DNA from: an uncultured bacterium
GTDB taxonomy: Bacteria; Bacteroidota; Bacteroidia; Bacteroidales; Paludibacteraceae
Length of the DNA: 5,712 bases
Direction of reading: 5' to 3'
NCBI GenBank assembly: GCA_947074225.1
Contig: CAMTOX010000140.1
Coordinates: 1-5,712, forward strand
The notes under the pieces are model-generated. The model saw nothing but the letters and a program-made list of their open reading frames with translations, was not told the origin of the DNA and ran no database searches. The position numbers and the translations under genes are program-made. Within the stretch, counting starts at the first letter, position 1; each line of letters opens with the position of its first letter. Shown piece after piece: positions 1 through 5,712 of this stretch.

Positions 1-49
1 AAAACTAAAGCTTAGCCTTCTATTCTGCGCTCAGAAAATAGAACTCCCC

Positions 50-556
50 TTAGTAGGTTCGGTCGGTCACATTCAGCAGCTCTTCACCAAATGGCATATA
101 CCCTAGCACTTGGCTCACCTGTCCGTGAGCATTCGTCAAAAGCGTACCACTACCCAAATGGTCACTGTGGTAGAAGAATACACTACCATTACCGACAGGA
201 TTCATCATAGCATCGGTCAAGCAGTTATTTTGCCAATAACATAGATCAATGCTATTCGGATCATTCATAACATAATACTGTTTCATCTTATATGCATAAT
301 CTTTTTGTAATGCATAAATATCGTCACTAATACCTTTTAATGGTTTATATGGATCTACTAAATAATTCGGGTTCTGACCGCCTATTGAGGCTGCTATGCG
401 TTGACCTTCCATAAAATAATGTTTGCTATAACCATAGTCATGCACCGTAAAGAGTTCACTAGCATAAAGCACAGCTTGGTCATATAGATGGTCATTGCCC
501 GGTTGTCCATTCTGCCATTTGGCAGCCATCGCCAATTCCCAATTCAGTGCCAACAC
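50..556 (-). pseudogene. RHS-repeat core remnant
   Basis: The 168-codon frame encodes the late part of an RHS core. Residues 41-60 contain YGYSKHYFMEGQRIAASIGG, and residues 127-158 contain FFYHSDHLGSG followed by a TNAHGQV...YMPFGE segment. These match the family pattern of a tyrosine-rich HxDHLGS block followed by a [YDM]xPFGE block. RHS proteins are normally very large, with many YD repeats before this point and a conserved FxGKExDxETGxxYxxARYY block after it. Here the frame stops at TAA (50-52) just after LNVTDRTY, and none of the three frames in positions 1-49 gives the missing block. Upstream, the open frame reaches only to a TAG at 590-592. The start is a GTG at 556; the first in-frame ATG is at 529. 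Both ends of the core are therefore missing, and I read it as a decayed or displaced cassette. A short free-standing RHS-tip protein is a less likely alternative. No promoter is evident. Confidence 0.62.
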
Positions 557-660
557 AATCTCTACTCTTAAAACTACACCATTAGCCGACTAGGCTTTCA
601 CAATTTCTTATAACGAATCACGAATACAGGAGTATATACATGATAAGCAATGCTTTTAAA

Positions 661-709
661 CAATAAACCATTCACAATAAACAATAAACAGTAAACAATA
701 AACATAAAA
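661..709. repeat. Degenerate 7-bp tandem repeat CAATAAA
   Basis: Seven consecutive 7-base units lie in register. CAATAAA is exact at 661, 675, 682 and 696. The unit at 689 is CAGTAAA, the unit at 703 is CATAAAA, and the unit at 668 is strongly diverged (CCATTCA). The repeat sits in the spacer upstream of the RHS remnant and is not in any reading frame, so copy-number change would not alter a protein. Its role is unknown. Confidence 0.65.
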
Positions 710-824
710 AATCATCAACCCTGAATATCAACAAACACCTAACAAATAGAATATCAGTAAACACGCACTTTATGAAAATTTTTCAAATATAACACATATA
801 TTTAAATTATCTGATATTTTATTT

Positions 825-857
825 AAAAAAAAAGCGCATTTACTTAAAATGCACTCT
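825..857 (-). terminator. Intrinsic terminator of the queA/ferredoxin transcript
   Basis: On the minus strand an 11-position stem (arms 847-857 and 831-841) closes a 5-base loop (842-846). It is followed directly by a run of nine T overlapping the stem foot (825-833). Two stem positions are G-U pairs in minus-strand RNA but would be A-C mismatches in plus-strand RNA, so the element is oriented leftwards. It lies about 190 bases after the ferredoxin stop codon and is the first good terminator on that transcript. Confidence 0.75.
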
Positions 858-1046
858 TCTCTCAATTTTAAACAGAAATAAATATCTTTATTTCAGCTAG
901 TTATACTCATTAAAAAATATCTGTTTTAAAGAGATATTCTACTATATTAAACTCAATTTATCAATAGAATTTACACATAAATTCATATGTATAGTTCCAA
1001 AAAATGCTTTTATCAAATGGTTAGAATAAGTTGGATATTATTTTTT

Positions 1047-1883
1047 TTACACAAACACCTCACACCGTCCTCGTGTTTTACCGAAACAACGTACTAAATC
1101 ATCGCGATGATAAATAAAGCCTGGGTCGGTAAATGCTTTAGCTTGCTGCGGACAACAGCGCACGCAACTGCAACATTTCATACATTTTCCTACCACCTCT
1201 TTAGGGTTGTCGACCGATATAGATCCAAGCGGACAATGCGCCGCACAGATGCCGCAACCATTGCACTGCGCTGTGGTAATGGGTTTTACCCTGAGCATAT
1301 CTATCGCATTTCCTGCAGCATCTTTGGGCCTATAATAGTGTAGTGGCTTGCCTAGATCTGCTTTCAGAGTTTCTAAAGAGTACATTTCACCCTCTCTGCT
1401 CAACTCTCTCCCCCTGCATTTATCGGCAATGGCTTGTGCAAAACGAAACATCAGATCATAATCTTCGGCATCGGGTCTATTCCCTGCCAGAAGATCTGTA
1501 AAGGCATGACGTGCCACAAAAGCCCCGGCAGCCTGTACATTGAAATCTGCCATCTGCATTAACTGGCAGAGTTCTACCAATGCATCGTCATAGGCACGAT
1601 TGCCATAAACCACCATCGCAATGGCTTTGGCACCACTGCCGCAGAGATTTTTCAAATAAGGAAGCAACAGATTAGGTACTCTTCCGGCATAGACCGGCAG
1701 AGCCAAAAGCACTACATCATCGGCAGTAAAAGCAGGTAAAACAACTCTATTTTGAGGTAAAGTAAAATCAAATTCCGATACCGACAGTACATCTCCAAAA
1801 TGCGCTATCAAGGCATGCCCCATCTTTTGCGCCACTTGGCGCACTCCTCCTGTAGGACTAAAATAGAGTATATGTAATTTCAT
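1047..1883 (-). CDS. EFR1-type flavodoxin/2x[4Fe-4S] ferredoxin
   Basis: This 278-residue soluble protein joins an N-terminal flavodoxin-like domain to a C-terminal bacterial ferredoxin domain, the layout of EFR1-family ferredoxins. The FMN phosphate-binding loop is YFSPTGG (residues 7-13). PVYAGRVP (63-70) and YGNRAYDDAL (93-102) are typical flavodoxin-side motifs. Two complete CxxCxxCxxxCP clusters follow: C207, C210, C213, C217 and C234, C237, C240, C244. The protein should carry FMN and two [4Fe-4S] clusters and pass electrons in the cytoplasm; its partner is unknown. I place the start at ATG 1883 because the flavodoxin fold begins there (MKLHILYF). A longer reading from 1937 would overlap the end of queA by 32 bp and add 18 residues with no family character. 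It starts 22 bp after the queA stop on the same strand, so the two are almost certainly cotranscribed. No Shine-Dalgarno sequence is visible, as is usual in Bacteroidetes. Confidence 0.9.
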   Translation of the reverse strand: MKLHILYFSPTGGVRQVAQKMGHALIAHFGDVLSVSEFDFTLPQNRVVLPAFTADDVVLLALPVYAGRVPNLLLPYLKNLCGSGAKAIAMVVYGNRAYDDALVELCQLMQMADFNVQAAGAFVARHAFTDLLAGNRPDAEDYDLMFRFAQAIADKCRGRELSREGEMYSLETLKADLGKPLHYYRPKDAAGNAIDMLRVKPITTAQCNGCGICAAHCPLGSISVDNPKEVVGKCMKCCSCVRCCPQQAKAFTDPGFIYHRDDLVRCFGKTRGRCEVFV

Positions 1884-1905
1884 TTGGCAATGAACAGATA
1901 GAGCA

Positions 1906-3126
1906 TCAACTACGAACAAGCAGCGAACTATCGCCATAGCTCAGGAAACGAAAGTCGTGAGTCATGGCATAATCGTAAATGGTGTGCCAATTTTCCTGAC
2001 CTACGAAAGCAGAAATGAGTAGTAACAACGTGCTTTTGGGCTGATGAAAATTGGTAATCATTTTATTGACAATGCGGAACTCAAACCCCGGAACTATCAT
2101 AATTTCTGTGGCAGCATCGATAGCCGGTAGGTGTGTGCGGTTCAAGTAATCAACAATGGCTTGTAACGACTCTTCTGTACCATAGGCATATCCCTTTTCA
2201 TAGGGATCCCACTGCCCCACCGTAAAAGTTGTTTGCTGTGGATTCTCCAACAGTTGACACCCGATATAGTAAAGGCTCTCTAGGGTACGAACAGAGGTAG
2301 TGCCCACTGCAACCACTTGTCCCATGGTTTTTAGAATATCTACAATGGTAAATTTATCGACCGATATCACCTCGCGATGCATCTGATGATCGCCTATTTG
2401 CTGCGACTTTACCGGGTGAAAAGTTCCGGCTCCCACATGTAGAGTTACCTCATCTTCGCGTATCCCTTTCAAAGCCAAATAGCGCAACACCTCTTTAGTG
2501 AAGTGCAACCCGGCAGTGGGCGCCGCCACACTGCCATCAATCTTGGAATAAACCGTTTGGTAGGTCTCCTTATCACTCTTCTCTGTTGCGCGGTTCAAAT
2601 AGGGAGGAATAGGTAACTCTCCCATCGTGGCAAGAATATCGGCAAAGGTGATAGTGTTGTCATCCCAACTAAAGGCAATGGTAGAAGTCATTCCTTCAGT
2701 GGCACTGAGCCGTTCGGCACAGAAGTTTACATAGCGATTGCGCACCAATACGCTCTGCGAGAGCACACCCTCTTTCCACTTCTTGCTATTGCCCACCATG
2801 CATTTCCACACACAGGTGTCGGTACTCTCAAAAGCACTCAAATAGTCTATAGGGTCTACCGGCTCCAGACAAAACACCTCGATCACGGCACCGGTCTCTT
2901 TTTTAAAGTGCAGGCGCGCCTGAATCACTTTGGTATTGTTATAAACCAACAAGTCGCCTGAATTTAGCAAATCGGGCAAATCATAAAAATGTTGCTCACT
3001 GACAACACCCGATTGCCATATTAATAGTTTGGAGTGATCACGCTGTTCCAACGGATATTTAGCAATCCGATCTTCGGGCAAGTCATAATTAAAATTGGCT
3101 ATCTCTATCTCTTTGGGGGATTTCAT
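1906..3126 (-). CDS. queA: S-adenosylmethionine:tRNA ribosyltransferase-isomerase, long form
   Basis: QueA transfers and isomerises the ribose of S-adenosylmethionine onto preQ1 at position 34 of GUN-anticodon tRNAs, giving epoxyqueuosine, the penultimate step of queuosine synthesis. Conserved blocks appear in family order: YNNTKVIQARL (62-72), LPIPPYL (171-177), a block at 189-209 running from YQTVYS to APTAGLHF, VTLHVGAGTFHPV (227-239), VAVGTTSVRTLES (272-284), TNFHQPKSTL (358-367) and FLSYGD (394-399). At 406 residues it is about 50 longer than E. coli QueA (356). The extra length lies mainly between TTSVRTLES and the VPGFEF block (about 286-340), with a smaller insert near 88-110. All core motifs are intact, so I expect a catalytically competent enzyme, though altered specificity is possible. 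The start is ATG 3126, matching the family's N-terminus (FNYDLPEDRIAKYP). It lies 37 bp after the lipoprotein stop and 22 bp before the ferredoxin start. Confidence 0.93.
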   Translation of the reverse strand: MKSPKEIEIANFNYDLPEDRIAKYPLEQRDHSKLLIWQSGVVSEQHFYDLPDLLNSGDLLVYNNTKVIQARLHFKKETGAVIEVFCLEPVDPIDYLSAFESTDTCVWKCMVGNSKKWKEGVLSQSVLVRNRYVNFCAERLSATEGMTSTIAFSWDDNTITFADILATMGELPIPPYLNRATEKSDKETYQTVYSKIDGSVAAPTAGLHFTKEVLRYLALKGIREDEVTLHVGAGTFHPVKSQQIGDHQMHREVISVDKFTIVDILKTMGQVVAVGTTSVRTLESLYYIGCQLLENPQQTTFTVGQWDPYEKGYAYGTEESLQAIVDYLNRTHLPAIDAATEIMIVPGFEFRIVNKMITNFHQPKSTLLLLISAFVGQENWHTIYDYAMTHDFRFLSYGDSSLLVRS

Positions 3127-3163
3127 ACAACATTAAATTTAAAAAACTTCTGCAATGCTATTT

Positions 3164-4102
3164 TCAAAAATAGCTTATCTCTCTTTTTGTAACATAAATC
3201 ATCTCACCATCTTGACGCTCTATCGACTCTATCCAGTTATTGGCATTATCGTACTGATATTCATAGGTCACCTCCAAAGGCTTCTCAAAGATAGACGATT
3301 GGTATATAATTTTATCTACAAAACCATGATGGTTGTAGCTATACTTCACCACGCTCTTGAAACCATCGTTACTTTCATAAGCATCTTTGGTTATATTTCC
3401 ATTTTTGTCGTAATTAAATTCTGTTGTTTCTAAGAGTACATTATCTTGATCGTACACCTCTAAACGCTTCAGCTCGCCCTTGCTATTATACGCTTGCACA
3501 CGACGCTCTAAGAGTTCGCCCGATGGTCCGCAAATGCGACTTTCGGTAACTTCTCCTTTTTTATTATATGTAAAAAAGGTACGTCCTAAACGTTCACCAT
3601 TGGCATCAAAGACCACTTCGTCATAAACCTCACCCTTAGCATCGTATCCAAACTCTTTAAACATAAAGACAACAGAATCTCTTTGTAAGGTTGTCATTGT
3701 AAAGGGTTTTCCATTTTCATTATAGGTAAAATTAGTGACATACTCTGGAATAGAATCGGATATCTCGGCAAAATAGACCTCTGCCGACTGCAATAAATTA
3801 TTATCGTATTTATAAAAGTTCCATAACATCACCTCGCCATCTATCACTACGAAACGTTCTATAACATCGCCATTGGTATTAAATCTCACAAATTCGTCCG
3901 ATCCGCTTTTAGAGAAATCAGATCTGCCACTGCCAAGCACTGTAATCTCGCCATTCTCTTCCACCACACTATAAGAGATTTCTGATAGGGATTCCACATC
4001 GCCTCTCAAATCCATCTCTTCACGTTCACTCTTTTCTTGAACTTTGCCACAAGCTGCCAAAAAAAGAACAGCTACAAGGGCCCATAAATAGTTTCTTTTC
4101 AT
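3164..4102 (-). CDS. Lipoprotein with YD/RHS-like repeats
   Basis: This 312-residue protein begins with a lipoprotein signal: positive start MKR, a hydrophobic stretch (residues 5-15) and lipobox LAAC with Cys18. After cleavage and lipidation the mature chain should sit in the cell envelope. A clear surface-export signal after the cysteine is not visible. The body consists of beta-strand repeats, each with an aromatic-Y-[ND]-x-x-G-x core: FTYNENGK (125-132), FGYDAKGEV (151-159), FTYNKKGEV (177-185), AYNSKGEL (204-211), FNYDKNGNI (229-237), YSYNHHGFV (255-262) and YQYDNANNWI (282-291). They recur every 24-29 residues, and weaker copies occur earlier. This is the YD-repeat style seen in RHS proteins and in many uncharacterised Bacteroidetes lipoproteins. 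No toxin, enzyme or binding site is recognisable, and the function is unknown. I use ATG 4102; the frame extends two codons to a TTG at 4108, which is unlikely to be used. It lies upstream of queA on the same strand and may be cotranscribed with it. Confidence 0.85.
   Translation of the reverse strand: MKRNYLWALVAVLFLAACGKVQEKSEREEMDLRGDVESLSEISYSVVEENGEITVLGSGRSDFSKSGSDEFVRFNTNGDVIERFVVIDGEVMLWNFYKYDNNLLQSAEVYFAEISDSIPEYVTNFTYNENGKPFTMTTLQRDSVVFMFKEFGYDAKGEVYDEVVFDANGERLGRTFFTYNKKGEVTESRICGPSGELLERRVQAYNSKGELKRLEVYDQDNVLLETTEFNYDKNGNITKDAYESNDGFKSVVKYSYNHHGFVDKIIYQSSIFEKPLEVTYEYQYDNANNWIESIERQDGEMIYVTKREISYF
3165..3172 (-). promoter_or_regulatory. Possible -7 promoter element for queA
   Basis: Read on the minus strand this is TATTTTTG, an exact fit to the Bacteroidetes -7 consensus TAnnTTTG. 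It would start transcription roughly 30 bases ahead of the queA ATG. I see no TTTG at the -33 position, and the site overlaps both the lipoprotein stop codon and a 7-bp inverted repeat (3157-3163 and 3168-3174). A six-base match in AT-rich DNA is weak evidence on its own. Confidence 0.25.
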
Positions 4103-4121
4103 AATCAATTGTGTATTACAA

Positions 4122-4133
4122 CCTTTTAAAAGG
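4122..4133. repeat. 12-bp palindrome upstream of the lipoprotein gene
   Basis: CCTTTTAAAAGG is a perfect palindrome 19 bp upstream of the lipoprotein ATG. The position would suit an operator or a 5' leader element of that gene. No regulator is encoded nearby, so function is a guess. Confidence 0.35.
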
Positions 4134-4385
4134 CATTAGACCATAGGAATAGTTTAAAAACAGAACCAATAGTGATTAGTCATTATAAAGTATGATGTCT
4201 ACAACATGTCTCAACCCTTCTCCGGTAACTTCAGGACTCCTATTCAGTACGCTTTATTTCTAGCTTAATGCAATAGAGCATCACGCGAGAAAATAGTGCG
4301 TGTATTCATACTTTAGCGCAGCCAATTTATTGATTCCAATGTGCAATATCTGAACATATTACAAAGTCACATATAAAGTGCTTAC

Positions 4386-4402
4386 CTATTGTATTACAAT
4401 AG
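4386..4402. repeat. 17-bp odd-centred palindrome
   Basis: CTATTGTA and TACAATAG are perfect 8-bp complementary arms around a single T (4394). This is about 285 bp upstream of the lipoprotein start. It resembles a dimeric protein-binding site more than an RNA hairpin, because the loop would be too small unless the inner pairs open. No regulator is known for it. Confidence 0.35.
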
Positions 4403-4435
4403 CAAAACCATTCTGTTTAAAGCATTCAAAGGCGA

Positions 4436-4490
4436 ACGCTTCTTTTAAAGAGCAAAAAAGATGCTTTTGCATTAGCCAATAAAGAAGCGT
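4436..4490. repeat. Nested inverted repeat, 10-bp outer and 6-bp inner arms
   Basis: The outer arms ACGCTTCTTT (4436-4445) and AAAGAAGCGT (4481-4490) are perfectly complementary. Inside them GCAAAA (4452-4457) and TTTTGC (4465-4470) form a second hairpin with a 7-base loop. The two helices could form a two-tiered stem-loop in RNA from either strand. There is no adjacent T run, so it is not an intrinsic terminator. No family was recognised. Confidence 0.45.
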
Positions 4491-4791
4491 ATTCCAAACA
4501 ACTTCAGAAACAAAAAACAGCTACCTGAAACGCTCATTAGAATTTGCCATAAACAATTCACAAAGTTAAATAAATATTTAGTTAGTTCCTACACTACTTG
4601 TTTAGTGAATAATAAAGAGAATCAGAACAGACACAAAAGCTCTGAAAAAGAATAAACTAGCACTCTAATAGTGGTAGCAATGAACGTGCCTTATTTAAAA
4701 CAGTATCTTAACAAAAGATGAAAAGTTTTCGTGTAATAAAAAGAAGAGAGAGAAGATTCATGAAGTTATGCATATATACAAAGATAAGAGT

Positions 4792-4799
4792 TACGTTTG
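4792..4799 (+). promoter_or_regulatory. Possible plus-strand -7 promoter element
   Basis: TACGTTTG is an exact match to the Bacteroidetes -7 consensus TAnnTTTG on the plus strand. A transcript starting a few bases downstream would open with the hairpin at 4813-4838 and then the large palindrome. No -33 TTTG is visible at the expected distance, so support is thin. Confidence 0.22.
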
Positions 4800-4812
4800 T
4801 AGGTTTAAAAAT

Positions 4813-4838
4813 AGGGCTTTTACCTACTAAACAGCCCT
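4813..4838. repeat. AGGGC/GCCCT hairpin next to the large palindrome
   Basis: AGGGC (4813-4817) and GCCCT (4834-4838) form a 5-bp, mostly G-C stem around a 16-base loop. It ends exactly where the first 11-bp repeat of the palindrome begins (4839). The two elements may form one structure. Confidence 0.4.
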
Positions 4839-4910
4839 CAAAGTCGAATCAAAGTCGAACCAAAGTCGGATCCTAGGATCCGACTTTGGTTCGACTTTGG
4901 TTCCTCTTTA
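4839..4910. repeat. Spacerless 50-bp palindrome made of 11-bp direct repeats
   Basis: Three tandem 11-bp units, CAAAGTCGAAT (4839), CAAAGTCGAAC (4850) and CAAAGTCGGAT (4861), run into the centre GGATCCTAGGATCC (4868-4881). The right half is the reverse complement of the left. Pairing is perfect from 4850 to 4899, 25 bp per arm with no spacer. It continues through one G-T apposition (4849/4900) to 4846/4903, then after two mismatches for four more pairs to 4840/4909. The G-T position is a wobble only in plus-strand RNA. In DNA it could extrude as a cruciform; in RNA it would be a very long hairpin. No T run follows on either side, so it does not look like a standard terminator. Function is unknown. 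Confidence 0.85.
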
Positions 4911-5115
4911 ACACCGCTTTGAAACAGCTTTGCCAAGATAAGAACTGTAATCATTAACAACTCATTATCAAATAGATAAAAAAATTACAACTATAAGGCT
5001 ACACTTATCTGTATTGAAAAAAAGGAAGAAAAAGAATTTGGAAACGTATTTTCAAACAAAAAAAAGCTCTCCTAAAGATGCATATATACCCACTCAACCC
5101 GGTGGCAAAGCGTAT

Positions 5116-5309
5116 AAGCATACAAAGATTGAAAAAGAGGGCTGCTAAAGAATACCATTTACACGACTATTTTGATTTCTCAAAAGGAAATAGATGTACC
5201 CTCGACCTACTTTTGTATGCTTTTTGTTTTTACACAAAGAGAATAGTGCTTAGAACTATTCTTTATGTGAAGTACGACTCGGTGGGTAAATGTTAAGGCA
5301 TTAACATTT
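5116..5309 (+). other. Candidate structured RNA, five possible helices
   Basis: Complementary segments lie in an orderly, non-crossing arrangement. P1 is 11 bp (5116-5126 with 5212-5222), enclosing P2 of 5 bp (5137-5141 with 5199-5203) and P3 of 6 bp with a 4-base loop (5170-5175 with 5180-5185). P4 follows with 15 positions (5233-5247 with 5255-5269), made of 13 Watson-Crick pairs, one G-U and one A-A mismatch. P5 is a perfect 9-bp stem with loop GGCA (5288-5296 with 5301-5309). The G-U in P4, and one that extends P1 (5127/5211), would be C-A mismatches on the minus strand, so plus is favoured. No promoter or T-run terminator frames it. A weak reading frame (5078-5296) overlaps it. No known RNA family was recognised. 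Confidence 0.35.
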
Positions 5310-5712
5310 CAACAGAGCATAAAGAGACTATAAAATAGGAACAAAGAGATAGTAATTGCATTACACCAAGATGGTTTTAAGATTATAACTATTTAAGCCT
5401 ATTATTATGACAAGAAAGTTTACGAAATACTAAATAACAGTGCATTATAGAGTAATCTGTTTTGTTTTTAAATAACTATTTTTAGTCAAAAAGAGTAGTA
5501 AAAAAAGAGAGAATAGCACTAAATTAGTATATATAATTAGCAAACGATAGTTATCAAATCTCTTTAGGGAACCGGTAAGAAGCAAAGGGAATGAATTGTG
5601 AAAAAAGGAGCGATTTATTGTCTATTTAGCCCTATTTTATAAAAAAGCGATCGCCGCAAGGAGAAAGTGAAAACAGTTAGCTCGGGAATTATAAAATCCC
5701 AACTTGAAGCGA

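Larger units (their letters stand above)
593..1046. other. AT-rich intergenic spacer
   Basis: No coding frame is credible here on either strand. The spacer holds the 7-bp tandem repeat at 661-709 and the leftward terminator at 825-857. A second, weaker hairpin has AATATCT/AGATATT arms (916-922 and 932-938) followed on the minus strand by four T; it has only one G-C pair. One match to the Bacteroidetes -7 consensus on the minus strand (TATATTTG, 784-791) points towards the RHS remnant. It has no -33 partner, and such a match is expected by chance in sequence this AT-rich. Confidence 0.6.
4103..5712. other. 1.6-kb gene-free, inverted-repeat-rich region
   Basis: No reading frame in this stretch shows a recognisable motif or a convincing start. 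The longest, 72 codons at 5078-5296 on the plus strand, is discussed under rejected items. The sequence is AT-rich apart from a G/C-richer patch at 4836-4904. Besides the elements listed separately, a 10-bp inverted repeat (4186-4195 and 4306-4315) encloses a 5-bp CACGC/GCGTG hairpin (4282-4286 and 4298-4302). The region between 5310 and 5712 holds nothing I can interpret beyond short AT-rich repeats. No tRNA, rRNA, tmRNA, RNase P RNA or CRISPR repeat was recognised. Confidence 0.6.

Noticed and set aside
1107..1343. Plus-strand frame opposite the ferredoxin gene
   Set aside because: It lies antisense to the cluster-binding domain and has no protein family features.
1884..1937. Extended N-terminus of the ferredoxin from ATG 1937
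   Set aside because: It would overlap queA and add 18 residues with no flavodoxin similarity; the fold begins at the internal ATG at 1883.
3155..3433. Plus-strand hydrophobic frame opposite the lipoprotein gene
   Set aside because: Its hydrophobicity is a by-product of being antisense to a charged, Y/D-rich repeat region; it has no independent support.
4881..4904. GGTTCGACTT resembling a tRNA T-arm
   Set aside because: No acceptor, D or anticodon stems can be built around it; the resemblance comes from the palindrome's repeat unit.
4768..5089. Direct repeat ATGCATATATAC at 4768 and 5078
   Set aside because: It is only 12 bp, AT-rich and self-complementary in part, with no extended similarity around either copy.
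5078..5296. 72-codon plus-strand frame starting MHIYPLNPVAKR
   Set aside because: It has no recognisable motif or ribosome-binding site, and its second half coincides with strong inverted repeats, with P5 overlapping its stop codon. It is better explained as chance or as overlapping a structured element, though a small protein cannot be excluded.
5288..5309. Possible XerC/XerD dif-like site
   Set aside because: The arms and the 4-base centre do not fit the 11-6-11 dif layout or its conserved bases.
4808..5638. 11-bp inverted copies of AAAATAGGGCT flanking 0.8 kb, like element ends
   Set aside because: Similarity does not extend past 11 bases, there is no transposase and no target duplication was seen; probably chance.
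5647..5654. GCGATCGC, the cyanobacterial HIP1 octamer
   Set aside because: It occurs as a single copy in an otherwise Bacteroidetes-like context; coincidence.
5667..5712. GTG frame running off the right end, preceded by AAGGAG
   Set aside because: Only 15 codons are visible. The Shine-Dalgarno-like sequence is just three bases from the GTG, and the codons match no family I recognise.

Overview
This window looks like Bacteroidetes (Bacteroidales-like) chromosomal DNA. The reasons are AT-rich spacers, start codons without Shine-Dalgarno sequences, a long-form QueA, an RHS core remnant of the type common in that phylum, and a few matches to the Bacteroidetes -7 element TAnnTTTG. I cannot name a species. 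All convincing genes lie on the minus strand.

Layout, left to right. Positions 50-556 hold a remnant of an RHS-repeat core that ends before the usual conserved end of the core. Positions 593-1046 are an AT-rich spacer with a degenerate 7-bp tandem repeat (661-709) and a good intrinsic terminator reading leftwards (825-857). Next come three closely spaced minus-strand genes, transcribed from right to left. They are a lipoprotein with YD/RHS-like repeats (3164-4102), a long QueA-type tRNA ribosyltransferase-isomerase (1906-3126), and a flavodoxin plus 2x[4Fe-4S] ferredoxin of the EFR1 type (1047-1883). The gaps are 37 and 22 bp, so queA and the ferredoxin gene very probably share a transcript ending at 825-857. 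The lipoprotein gene may share it too.

Positions 4103-5712 are about 1.6 kb with no gene I can support. This stretch is rich in inverted repeats. The strongest is a spacerless 50-bp perfect palindrome (4850-4899) built from 11-bp direct repeats. There is also a cluster of five possible helices at 5116-5309, including a 15-position stem. Where a helix contains a G/T apposition, it forms a G-U pair only in plus-strand RNA, which hints at a plus-strand structured transcript.

How the genes may work together: QueA makes epoxyqueuosine in tRNA, and the next step is a reduction. A flavodoxin/ferredoxin protein encoded 22 bp downstream of queA could supply electrons for that step, but this is inference. 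I see no defence system, CRISPR array, tRNA, rRNA or intact mobile element.
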